Below are positions 1-4,844 of a stretch of DNA of 6,903 nt, in pieces. Numbering within the stretch: position 1 is the first letter of the stretch; every line of letters begins with the position of its first letter. A model generated the notes under the pieces. It worked only from the letters and a program-made list of their open reading frames with translations, was not told the DNA's origin and ran no database searches. A program made the position numbers and the translations under genes. This DNA comes from Candidatus Krumholzibacteriia bacterium (GTDB lineage Bacteria; Krumholzibacteriota; Krumholzibacteriia; LZORAL124-64-63): positions 1-6,903 of the forward strand of contig JALUJS010000619.1 of NCBI GenBank assembly GCA_027056825.1. The letters run 5' to 3'.

Positions 1-394
1 GGATGTGCGTGTTGTCCGGGCAGGTGATGCTCACGTCGTCGGGGATGGGGTAGTTGACCGGGTGGCTGAACTGCAGCTGCAGGTCCAGGACCTTGCCCTT
101 GACCTCGGCCCGGTAACCCACGCCGACAATCTCCAGCTTCTTGGTGAAGCCCTCGGTCACACCGGTCACCTGGTTGGCGATCAGGGCCCGCACCAGCCCG
201 TGGCGGGCCCGCATGGTCTTGTTATCCTCGGGGCAGATCACGTGCAGGGCCCCGTCCTTCTCCTCGAAGGTCAGGCCCTCCGGAATGTGCTGCCGGTGTT
301 CACCCTTGGGCCCCTTGACGATCGAGGTGGACCCGTCAATCTTGACGGTAACCCCGGCGGGCAGGGGGATCGGGTTCTTGCCAATGCGCGACAT
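1..394 (-). CDS. rplF: Large-subunit protein L6 (uL6), 5' part; runs off the window's left edge
   Basis: L6 sits near the factor-binding site of the 50S subunit, on 23S rRNA close to the GTPase-associated region. The 131 visible residues start MSRIGKNPIPLPAGV, the usual L6 opening. They carry the GPKG motif (residues 28-31), HGLVRALIANQVTGVTEGF (about 65-83) and GVGYRA (91-96), so the first of the two L6 domains and the start of the second are present. L6 is normally about 175-185 residues, so roughly the last 50 lie outside the window. The ATG is preceded by GGAGG (405..401) at 6 nt spacing. It follows rpsH after a 62-bp spacer that contains a perfect inverted repeat. Family assignment is secure. 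The gene is incomplete only because the window ends. Confidence 0.97.
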   Translation of the reverse strand, partial: MSRIGKNPIPLPAGVTVKIDGSTSIVKGPKGEHRQHIPEGLTFEEKDGALHVICPEDNKTMRARHGLVRALIANQVTGVTEGFTKKLEIVGVGYRAEVKGKVLDLQLQFSHPVNYPIPDDVSITCPDNTHI

Positions 395-417
395 CGTTTT
401 CCTCCGCGGTTCCGGTA

Positions 418-433
418 CGGCGGTCGGCCGCCG
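418..433 (-). repeat. Perfect inverted repeat in the rpsH–rplF spacer
   Basis: cggcgg (418-423) and ccgccg (428-433) form a perfect six-pair G-C stem with a 4-nt loop in the 62-bp spacer, 12 nt before the rplF GGAGG (405..401). The same hexamers form the core of the rpsC–rplP repeat in opposite order. No U-run follows, so it is not an obvious terminator. Confidence 0.45.
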
Positions 434-456
434 GTTCCTGACAGTTGCGACCGTCG

Positions 457-870
457 TTACCAGACTTCGCAGAGCACCTCGCCGCCGATGCCCCGCATCC
501 GGCACTGGTGCCCCGTGAGAATCCCCTGGTTGGTGGACAGGATGGAAATCCCGTAACCGCCGCAGACCTTGGGAATGTTGTCCTTGCCGGCGAAGATGCG
601 GCGCCCGGGCCGGCTCACGCGCCGAATACCCTCGATCACGCCGACGGTCTTGCCGTCACGGTTGTAGTACTTGAGGAACAGGCGCAGGGAACCCTGGCCG
701 CCGTTGTCCTCCTTGATCTCCTCGAACTTCTCGATGTAGCCCTGCTCGACGAGCAGCTGGGCCACCGCCCGCTTCAGGTTGCTGCCCGGAACCAGCACCC
801 GCCTGTGTCCGGCCTGGGTGGCGTTCCGGATGCGGGTCAGCATATCCGCAATGGGATCAGTCATGCTCAT
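457..870 (-). CDS. rpsH: Small-subunit protein S8 (uS8)
   Basis: S8 is a primary binder of the 16S rRNA central domain (helix 21) and organises the 30S platform. In E. coli it also represses the spc operon. The 137-residue product opens MSMTDPIADMLTRIRNA. It contains IEGIRRVSRPGRRIF (79-93) and GGYGISILSTNQGILT (104-119), and ends GIGGEVLCEVW. The usual STSKG RNA-contact loop reads STNQG here, and the common TDREAR stretch reads TGHQCR. Length is slightly above the usual 130-133. Two in-frame ATGs are possible (870 and 864). The first is chosen because AGGAG (882..878) lies 7 nt before it. The stop is TAA. The gene follows rpsN by 20 bp, so coupled translation is plausible. Confidence 0.98.
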   Translation of the reverse strand: MSMTDPIADMLTRIRNATQAGHRRVLVPGSNLKRAVAQLLVEQGYIEKFEEIKEDNGGQGSLRLFLKYYNRDGKTVGVIEGIRRVSRPGRRIFAGKDNIPKVCGGYGISILSTNQGILTGHQCRMRGIGGEVLCEVW

Positions 871-890
871 GGTCTCGCTCCTGGTTCGCT

Positions 891-1076
891 CTACCAGCTT
901 GCCTTGGTGACGCCCGGAATGTCGCCGCGCAGGGCGAGTTCACGGAAACAGATACGGCAGATGCCGAACTTCCTCATGTAACCGCGGGGCCGACCGCAAC
1001 GGCGGCAGCGGTTATAAGCGCGCACCTTGAACTTGGGCTTGCGCTGGGCCTTGGCGATGAGTGATTTCCTGGCCAC
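891..1076 (-). CDS. rpsN: Small-subunit protein S14, zinc-binding short form (uS14 type Z)
   Basis: S14 binds 16S rRNA in the 30S head. At 61 residues this is the short zinc-containing form, not the roughly 100-residue zinc-free form of E. coli. Four cysteines form CxxC-X12-CxxC (C24, C27, C40, C43), expected to hold one Zn(II). The ending GDIPGVTKASW is the classic S14 C-terminus. The start codon is GTG (1076..1074), translated as Met. No better in-frame ATG exists, and MARKSLIAKAQRKPKF matches the family start. The AGGAGG (1090..1085) is 8 nt upstream, and its first base is also the last base of the rplE TAA stop, so the ribosome-binding site overlaps the end of rplE. The 13-bp gap suggests coupling to rplE. 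The stop is TAG. Confidence 0.98.
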   Translation of the reverse strand: MARKSLIAKAQRKPKFKVRAYNRCRRCGRPRGYMRKFGICRICFRELALRGDIPGVTKASW

Positions 1077-1089
1077 TCTCAGTTCCTCC

Positions 1090-1641
1090 TTAGCGCCTGA
1101 ACGGCATTCCCAGCAGGCGCAGCATCTCGCGCCCCTCTTCGTCGTTCCTGGCCGTGGTGACGATGGTGATGTTCATGCCGCGAGGCTCATCCACCTTGTC
1201 GTATTCGATTTCCGGGAAGATCAGCTGATCCTTCAGGCCCAGGGTGTAGTCCCCGCGGCCGCTCAGCTTGGTCGGGACGCCCCGGAAATCCCGGATCCGG
1301 GGCAATGCGAAGTTGATCATCCTGTCCAGGAACTCCCACATGCGCCTGTCGCGCAGGGTGACCATGGCGCCGATGTTCATGCCCTCGCGAACCTTGAAGT
1401 TCGAGATGGACTTGCGGGCCTTGGTGGGCACGGCCTTCTGGCCCGTGATCACGCCCAGGTCCTCCACGGCGTTCTCGATGATCTTGGGGTTGTTGAAAGC
1501 ACGCCCCAGGCCCATGTTGATCACGACCTTGACGGGCCGCGGGATCTGCATGGGGCTTCCATACTGGAACTTCTCCATCAGAGCGGGAGCCACTTCCTGC
1601 TCGTAGAGTTCCCGCATTCGGGGTTTCACTGCAGCAGCCAT
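1090..1641 (-). CDS. rplE: Large-subunit protein L5 (uL5)
   Basis: L5 binds 5S rRNA in the central protuberance and contacts P-site tRNA and the 30S head. The 183 residues match the usual length of about 179-187. Visible family segments are IPRPVKVVINMGLG (33-46) in the N-terminal domain, TGQKAVPTKARKSISNFKVREG (66-87), which includes the loop facing the P-site tRNA, ALPRIRDFRG (112-121), and DYTLGLKDQLIFPEIEYD (131-148) in the C-terminal domain. It begins with ATG at 1641..1639, preceded by AAGGA (1654..1650) at 8 nt. An out-of-frame ATG lies just upstream at 1649..1647 and is probably not used. A 39-bp spacer with an inverted repeat separates it from rplX. The TAA stop overlaps the rpsN Shine-Dalgarno sequence. 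Confidence 0.98.
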   Translation of the reverse strand: MAAAVKPRMRELYEQEVAPALMEKFQYGSPMQIPRPVKVVINMGLGRAFNNPKIIENAVEDLGVITGQKAVPTKARKSISNFKVREGMNIGAMVTLRDRRMWEFLDRMINFALPRIRDFRGVPTKLSGRGDYTLGLKDQLIFPEIEYDKVDEPRGMNITIVTTARNDEEGREMLRLLGMPFRR

Positions 1642-1656
1642 TGTTCCATTCCTTCC

Positions 1657-1673
1657 GGTAGCTCTTGCCTACC
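1657..1673 (-). repeat. Inverted repeat in the rplX–rplE spacer
   Basis: ggtag (1657-1661) and ctacc (1669-1673) form a 5-bp stem with a 7-nt loop, or a 6-bp bulged version. It lies 2 nt from the rplE AAGGA (1654..1650). In E. coli the S8 repressor site lies at this same junction. I see no clear resemblance to the S8-binding helix, so this is only a positional parallel. Confidence 0.35.
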
Positions 1674-1680
1674 AGCAGAA

Positions 1681-1995
1681 TCAGTCGTTCAGCATCTCGC
1701 CGCTCTTCTTGCTCACGCGAGCGCGGCTTCCGTCCGAGAGAATTTCCTTGCCGATGCGGGTTGGCCGACCGGTGGTCGGGCAGACCAGCATCACGTTCGA
1801 CGCGTGGATCGGGCCTTCCTTCTCGATGATGCCGCCCTGGGGCACATCACGGCTGGCCTTGGTATGGCGCTTGATCAGGTTGACCTTCTCGACGATGATC
1901 CGGCCCTTGTCGGGGAAGACCTTCAGGACCTTGCCCTGCTTCCCCTTGTCGTTGCCGGCGATGACCTGGACGGTGTCACCCTTCCTGATGCGCAT
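1681..1995 (-). CDS. rplX: Large-subunit protein L24 (uL24)
   Basis: L24 is an assembly-initiating protein of the 50S subunit that binds the 5' domain of 23S rRNA near the tunnel exit. The protein is 104 residues. Its start MRIRKGDTVQVIAGNDKGKQG leads into a KOW motif (about residues 5-32), followed by EKVNLIKRHTK and PIHASNVMLVCPTTGRPTRIG. The frame stays open much further upstream, but that extension would lie inside rplN and looks nothing like L24. The ATG at 1995..1993 is preceded by GGAGG (2007..2003) at 7 nt and starts exactly at the family N-terminus. Its A is the last base of the rplN TGA stop (TGATG, 1-nt overlap), which suggests translational coupling. Only one Cys remains where some L24 proteins have a CPxC pair. 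Confidence 0.97.
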   Translation of the reverse strand: MRIRKGDTVQVIAGNDKGKQGKVLKVFPDKGRIIVEKVNLIKRHTKASRDVPQGGIIEKEGPIHASNVMLVCPTTGRPTRIGKEILSDGSRARVSKKSGEMLND

Positions 1996-2366
1996 CACAG
2001 CACCTCCGGAGCCAGGGAAACGATCTTCATGAACCTCTTGTCCCGCAGCTCCCGGGCCACCGGGCCGAAGATGCGGGTGCCGATGGGCTCCTTGCTCTCG
2101 GGCTGCAGGATGACCGCGGCGTTGTCGCTGAAGCGGATGTAGGAGCCGTCCTTGCGGCCGATCTCCTTGGCGGTCCGCACGATGACACAGCGGACGACCT
2201 GCCCCTTCTTGACGTTCCCGTTGGGGATGGCCGACTTGACGGCGGCCACGACCACATCGCCGACCCGCGCGTAGCGGCGGCCGGTCCCCCCGAGGATGCG
2301 GATGCACTGGGCGGTCTTGGCCCCCGAGTTGTCCGCGATGGTCAGTTTCGTGTATTCCTGAATCAT
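1995..2366 (-). CDS. rplN: Large-subunit protein L14 (uL14)
   Basis: L14 lies on the inter-subunit face of the 50S, where it forms a bridge to 16S rRNA and receives the silencing factor RsfS in many bacteria. The 123 residues equal the family norm of about 122. They show ADNSGAK (11-17), CIRILGGTGRRYARVGDVVV (21-40), VIVRTAKEIGRKDGSYIRF (61-79), RIFGPVARELR (98-108) and the terminal SLAPEVL. The ATG at 2366..2364 follows GGAGG (2380..2376) with 9 nt between. A 3-codon ATG-GTG-ACA-TGA string in the spacer overlaps this start as ATGA but is too short to interpret. This is the first gene of the classical spc operon, yet only 47 bp separate it from rpsQ and no promoter is evident. Confidence 0.98.
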   Translation of the reverse strand: MIQEYTKLTIADNSGAKTAQCIRILGGTGRRYARVGDVVVAAVKSAIPNGNVKKGQVVRCVIVRTAKEIGRKDGSYIRFSDNAAVILQPESKEPIGTRIFGPVARELRDKRFMKIVSLAPEVL

Positions 2367-2378
2367 GTCACCATTCCT

Positions 2379-2397
2379 CCGGGCGCTGAGGCCCCGG
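2379..2397 (-). repeat. Inverted repeat overlapping the rplN Shine-Dalgarno
   Basis: gggc (2381-2384) pairs with gccc (2391-2394) around a 6-nt loop. Past bulged c2395, bases 2379-2380 pair with 2396-2397. Those two bases are the first GG of the rplN GGAGG (2380..2376), so the hairpin would partly occupy the ribosome-binding site. The stem is only 6 bp and may be fortuitous. Confidence 0.35.
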
Positions 2398-2413
2398 GTT
2401 CAGTCGCACCAGG

Positions 2414-2677
2414 TTACTTGGCCCTCTCCAGGACCTCGGCCACGCGCCAGCGCTTCAGCCGGGACATGGGCCGGACGGCCATGACCTTCACCACGTCCCC
2501 GACGCGGCAGGTGTTCTCCTCGTCATGCGCGTGGATCTTGGCCGTGCGCGTGATGATCCGCTTGTACAGGGGATGGGGGAACCGCCGGCTGACCTTGACG
2601 ACGACGGTCTTGTCCATCTTGTCGGAAACCACCTCGCCGATTCGCGTGGCCCTGAGGTTTCGTTCGGTGTTGCCCAT
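2414..2677 (-). CDS. rpsQ: Small-subunit protein S17 (uS17)
   Basis: S17 is an OB-fold primary binder of 16S rRNA (5' and central domains). The product is 87 residues, typical for the family. It shows ERNLRATRIGEVVSDKMDKTVVV (5-27), SRRFPHPLYKRIITRTAKIHAHDE (30-53) and ENTCRVGDVVKVMAVRPMSRLKRWRVAEVLERAK at the end. The HDEENTC and RPMSRLKRWR…ERAK wording recalls Bacteroidota-type S17 proteins. The region before the ATG carries a double purine-rich signal: GGGAG (2691..2687) about 9 nt upstream and AAGGAG (2686..2681) only 3 nt upstream. The farther one has the better spacing. A 50-bp spacer holding a long inverted repeat separates it from rpmC. Confidence 0.98.
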   Translation of the reverse strand: MGNTERNLRATRIGEVVSDKMDKTVVVKVSRRFPHPLYKRIITRTAKIHAHDEENTCRVGDVVKVMAVRPMSRLKRWRVAEVLERAK

Positions 2678-2692
2678 CTTCTCCTTCTCCCT

Positions 2693-2727
2693 GGCCTGTC
2701 CGGCTGCGCCGGCTCCGGCCGCAGGCC
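2693..2727 (-). repeat. 10-bp bulged inverted repeat filling the rpmC–rpsQ spacer
   Basis: ggcctg (2693-2698) pairs with caggcc (2722-2727). After a 2-nt bulge (2699-2700), cggc (2701-2704) pairs with gccg (2718-2721), closing a 13-nt loop that can itself form a small gccg/cggc stem. In the mRNA it begins on the base after the rpmC TAG and ends 1 nt before the rpsQ GGGAG. It fills most of the spacer between these two signals. No U-run follows. Confidence 0.5.
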
Positions 2728-2925
2728 CTACCGGGCGTTCTTCTTCTCGTTGATGACGCTCTTGATCCGCGCGATCTCGCGCCTGGCCTCACGCACCTGC
2801 AGGGGGTTGTCCATGTGGTGCATCTTGACCTGGATCTTCATGTTCATCAGTTCCTCGGACTTCTCAACCACGATGGACTCGAGTTCCTCGAGGGAGAGGT
2901 CCCGGTACTCGCTGGCTTTCTTCAT
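2728..2925 (-). CDS. rpmC: Large-subunit protein L29 (uL29)
   Basis: L29 is a small two-helix protein beside L23 at the polypeptide tunnel exit. The 65 residues have the normal length and plan: MKKASEYRDLSLEELESIV forms the first helix, and EARREIARIKSVINEKK forms the C-terminal helix with the conserved REIARIKS core (about residues 48-55). The middle segment, MNMKIQVKMHHMDNPLQV, is rich in Met and His and replaces the LRFQ.A.GQL.NP pattern of proteobacteria. It is closer to what I recall from Bacteroidota. The ATG overlaps the rplP stop as ATGA (4 nt), with GGGAG (2937..2933) 7 nt upstream inside the end of rplP. The stop is TAG. Overlap implies coupled translation with L16. Confidence 0.96.
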   Translation of the reverse strand: MKKASEYRDLSLEELESIVVEKSEELMNMKIQVKMHHMDNPLQVREARREIARIKSVINEKKNAR

Positions 2926-3341
2926 GACTGCTCTCCCTGACGGCTGACGATGCGGGTCTTGAACGGCAGCTTGGCCGCGCCGAGGGACAGGGCCTTCTTG
3001 GCCAGCTCGTAGTCCACGCCGTTGATCTCGAAGAGGATCCGGCCCGGCTTGACCACGGCCACCCAGTACTCGGGCGCGCCCTTCCCCTTGCCCATACGGG
3101 TTTCGGCGGGCTTGAGGGTGATGGGCTTGTCCGGGAAGACACGGATCCAGACCTGGCCCACACGCTTCATCCGCCGGGTGATGGCCACACGGGTGGCCTC
3201 GATCTGCCGGCTGGTGATCCAGCCGTTGTCCAGGGCCTGCAGCCCGTAGTCACCGAAGGCGATGGTGGACCCGCGGTGGGCCAGACCCCGCCGCTTGCCC
3301 TTCATCATCTTGCGGTACTTTGTGCGCTTCGGCATCAACAT
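2922..3341 (-). CDS. rplP: Large-subunit protein L16 (uL16)
   Basis: L16 is a late-assembling 50S protein that helps position A-site tRNA near the peptidyl-transferase centre. The 139 residues agree with the family length of 136-140. Landmarks are MLMPKRTKYRKMMKG (1-15), GLQALDNGWITSRQIEATRVAITR (33-56), WIRVFPDKPITLKPAETRMGKGKG (65-88) and YWVAVVKPGRILFEI (92-106). R82 of RMGKGKG corresponds by position to the E. coli Arg that YcfD hydroxylates; whether it is modified here cannot be told. The first ATG (3341) is preferred over the third-codon ATG because AGAGGA (3356..3351) is 9 nt before it. The stop overlaps the rpmC start. A strong inverted repeat lies in the 69-bp spacer toward rpsC. Confidence 0.98.
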   Translation of the reverse strand: MLMPKRTKYRKMMKGKRRGLAHRGSTIAFGDYGLQALDNGWITSRQIEATRVAITRRMKRVGQVWIRVFPDKPITLKPAETRMGKGKGAPEYWVAVVKPGRILFEINGVDYELAKKALSLGAAKLPFKTRIVSRQGEQS

Positions 3342-3361
3342 GGCTTATCGTCCTCTTTCTG

Positions 3362-3385
3362 GGGTCCGCCGTCCCGCGGCGGCCC
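3362..3385 (-). repeat. 9-bp inverted repeat in the rpsC–rplP spacer
   Basis: ccgccg (3366-3371) pairs with cggcgg (3377-3382) around a 5-nt loop. The stem continues with ggg (3362-3364) to ccc (3383-3385) past one bulged base (3365). Nine G-C pairs make it one of the two strongest structures seen. It ends 5 nt before the rplP AGAGGA (3356..3351). The mRNA after it is AGAAAGAGG, not a U-run, so a Rho-independent terminator is unlikely. Confidence 0.5.
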
Positions 3386-3410
3386 GGCTCCCTGCATGCG
3401 TTTCCGTCGG

Positions 3411-4085
3411 CTACGCGCGCTGCTCCACGACCTGCTTGCGCAGCTTCTCCTTGAACTCGGCGGGGAAGATCTCGCCCTTGCAGATCCAGACCTTGACCCC
3501 GATGGCCCCGTACTGCGTCCGCGCGGTGGCGGTGCCGTAGTCGATGTCCGCCCGCAGGGTGTGCAGGGGCACGCTGCCGTCGTGGTAGCTCTCGATGCGG
3601 GCCATCTCGGCGCCGCCCAAACGGCCGGCGCAGCGGATCTTGATCCCCTTGGCGCCCATGCGCATGGCCGTCGCGATGGCCTTCTTCATGGCGCGACGGA
3701 AGGCCACGCGGCCCTCCAGCTGGGCGGCGATGTGGTCGGCGACCAGCGGCGCGCTCAGCTCGGGCTTCTTGACCTCCTCGACGTCCAGCTTGACGTTCTT
3801 GCCCACCATCTTCTGCAACTCGGCCCGCAGCTGGTCGGCGTTGACGCCCTTGCGTCCGATCACCACACCGGGACGGCTGGTGGCGATGATGATGTTGACC
3901 TTCTCCCGGTAGCGCTTGATCTTGATCGATTCCACCCCGGCGTTGCCGACGCGCTTCATCAGGTACTTGCGCAGCAGCAGGTCCTCGTTCAACCAGTCGG
4001 CGAAATGCTTGTCGCTGAACCAGGTCGAGTTCCAGTCCTTGACGATCCCCAGGCGGAATCCGATCGGATGTGTCTTCTGACCCAT
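3411..4085 (-). CDS. rpsC: Small-subunit protein S3 (uS3)
   Basis: S3 lines the mRNA entry channel of the 30S subunit. From the chosen start the protein has 224 residues: MGQKTHPIGFRLGIVKDWNS at the N-terminus, a KH domain with the GxxG loop in VVIGRKG (74-80), and the C-terminal domain with KGIKIRCAGRLGGAEMARIE (147-165), VPLHTLRADIDY (172-183) and GVKVWICKGEIFP (196-208). R130, R131 and K134 in FRRAMKKA match the E. coli helicase-associated Arg/Arg/Lys set. An upstream in-frame ATG (4091) would add Met-Thr. It is not preferred because MGQK is the conserved family start and AAGGA (4099..4095) sits 9 nt from 4085, whereas purines directly abut 4091. The stop is TAG. Confidence 0.96.
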   Translation of the reverse strand: MGQKTHPIGFRLGIVKDWNSTWFSDKHFADWLNEDLLLRKYLMKRVGNAGVESIKIKRYREKVNIIIATSRPGVVIGRKGVNADQLRAELQKMVGKNVKLDVEEVKKPELSAPLVADHIAAQLEGRVAFRRAMKKAIATAMRMGAKGIKIRCAGRLGGAEMARIESYHDGSVPLHTLRADIDYGTATARTQYGAIGVKVWICKGEIFPAEFKEKLRKQVVEQRA

Positions 4086-4100
4086 GGTCATCCTTCCTTG

Positions 4101-4119
4101 GGCGGCCCCTCGGGGCGCC
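4101..4119 (-). repeat. Inverted repeat next to the rpsC ribosome-binding site
   Basis: ggcg (4101-4104) pairs with cgcc (4116-4119), and ccc (4106-4108) pairs with ggg (4113-4115). This leaves g4105 bulged and a 4-nt loop, for seven G-C pairs in all. Its 3' foot in the mRNA is 1 nt from the purine-rich rpsC Shine-Dalgarno (4099..4095). It might set ribosome access to rpsC; chance occurrence is not excluded. Confidence 0.45.
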
Positions 4120-4133
4120 GGTTCATCGGTCTG

Positions 4134-4153
4134 CTGCCGGCCAGCCGCGGCAG
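4134..4153 (-). repeat. Inverted repeat, distal half of the rplV–rpsC spacer
   Basis: ctgccg (4134-4139) and cggcag (4148-4153) form a perfect 6-bp stem with an 8-nt loop in the 87-bp spacer, the longest in the window. It is the first of two possible hairpins met by a ribosome leaving rplV. Role unknown. Confidence 0.35.
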
Positions 4154-4172
4154 ACGCGTACGGAGGTCCCGA

Positions 4173-4520
4173 TCAGACCTCGTTGCTGACGGTCACCTGG
4201 ATGTGACTCGTCCGCTTGTTGATACGATAGGCCCGGCCCTGGGCGCGCGGACGGATCCGCTTCAGGGTCGGCCCCTCGTCGATGCGAACCTCGGTAATGA
4301 TCAGCTCGTCGTTGGTCGACGGCTTCTCGCGTTCCTCCCGGTTCCTGACGTTGGCCGAGGCCGAAAGCACGGCCTTGCGCAGGATCGGGGAAGCCTTGCG
4401 GGGCGTCAGGGCGAGAATGCCCAGGGCCTCGCTCACCCGCTTGCCCCGGATCAGGTCGGCGACCTGGCGGGTCTTGCGGGGTGAGATGCGGATGAATCGA
4501 GAGACTGCGCGTGCCTCCAT
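4173..4520 (-). CDS. rplV: Large-subunit protein L22 (uL22)
   Basis: L22 has a globular part at the 50S surface and a long beta-hairpin that, with L4, forms the exit-tunnel constriction. The 115-residue product matches the family. It shows MEARAVSRFIRISPRKTRQV (1-20), ADLIRGKRVSEALGIL (21-36), SASANVRNRE (53-62), and the hairpin region DEGPTLKRIRPRAQGRAYRI (81-100), followed by KRTSHIQVTV. This hairpin is where macrolide-resistance changes arise in other bacteria; it looks ordinary here. The ATG is preceded by GGAGG (4532..4528) at 7 nt, starting 2 nt after the rpsS TAA stop, so rpsS and rplV (14-bp gap) are probably coupled. The stop is TGA. Confidence 0.98.
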   Translation of the reverse strand: MEARAVSRFIRISPRKTRQVADLIRGKRVSEALGILALTPRKASPILRKAVLSASANVRNREEREKPSTNDELIITEVRIDEGPTLKRIRPRAQGRAYRINKRTSHIQVTVSNEV

Positions 4521-4534
4521 CGGTCAACCTCCGG

Positions 4535-4798
4535 TTACTTCTTGCTCGTGTGGCCGCGGTAGGTGCGCGTCGGAGCGAACTCACCGAGCTTGTGCCCCAC
4601 CATGTTTTCCTGGATGTACACGGGCACGAACTGCCGGCCGTTGTGTACGGCGATGGTGTGGCCCAGGAACTCCGGAACGATGGTCGAACGACGGGACCAG
4701 GTCTTGATGACCCTTTTCTCGTTCTTGCTGTTCAGGCCCTCGATCTTGGCCAGCAGGGACGCCTCTACGAAAGGTCCCTTCTTGATTGATCTAGCCAT
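4535..4798 (-). CDS. rpsS: Small-subunit protein S19 (uS19)
   Basis: S19 lies in the 30S head, pairs with S13, and its tail reaches toward A-site and P-site tRNAs. The 87 residues are slightly below the usual 88-93. They begin MARSIKKGPFVEASLL and contain the diagnostic IKTWSRRSTIVPEFLGHTIAVHNG (31-54) and VPVYIQENMVGHKLGEFAPTRTYRGH (58-83). The C-terminal tail after RGH is short (TSKK). The ATG at 4798..4796 follows GAGGA (4812..4808) with 9 nt between. A 46-bp spacer with a perfect 6-bp inverted repeat separates it from rplB. Assignment is unambiguous. Confidence 0.98.
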   Translation of the reverse strand: MARSIKKGPFVEASLLAKIEGLNSKNEKRVIKTWSRRSTIVPEFLGHTIAVHNGRQFVPVYIQENMVGHKLGEFAPTRTYRGHTSKK

Positions 4799-4821
4799 GC
4801 GCTCTTTTCCTCACTGCTGAT

Positions 4822-4837
4822 CGGAACATCCGTTCCG
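4822..4837 (-). repeat. Perfect inverted repeat in the rplB–rpsS spacer
   Basis: cggaac (4822-4827) and gttccg (4832-4837) are perfectly complementary around a 4-nt loop (6-bp stem). It lies in the 46-bp gap, starting 7 nt after the rplB stop, and its other foot is 9 nt from the rpsS GAGGA. No U-run follows. It could be an mRNA hairpin that protects or exposes the ribosome-binding site, but there is no direct evidence. Confidence 0.45.
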
Positions 4838-4844
4838 GACCACG

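Noticed and set aside
1027..2142. 371-codon open frame on the plus strand opposite rplE, rplX and part of rplN
   Set aside because: Same antisense artefact. It spans gene boundaries of the opposite strand, lacks a convincing ribosome-binding site and resembles no protein family I know.
1996..2307. Upstream extension of the rplX frame to a start at 2307
   Set aside because: The extra sequence lies wholly inside rplN, does not resemble L24, and the internal ATG at 1995 has both a Shine-Dalgarno and the family N-terminus.
2364..2374. Three-codon frame ATG-GTG-ACA-TGA overlapping the rplN start
   Set aside because: It is too short to separate from chance and there is no support for its translation.
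3362..3385. Rho-independent terminator between rpsC and rplP
   Set aside because: The stem is strong but the mRNA continues with AGAAAGAGG rather than a U-run, and the operon carries on. The same test fails for the other spacer hairpins.
3276..4484. 402-codon open frame on the plus strand opposite rplV, rpsC and rplP
   Set aside because: It lies antisense to three certain ribosomal-protein genes and crosses their spacers. GC-rich codon use leaves few stop codons on the opposite strand. The product is low-complexity (Ala, Leu, Gly, His, Asp rich) and shows no recognisable domain.
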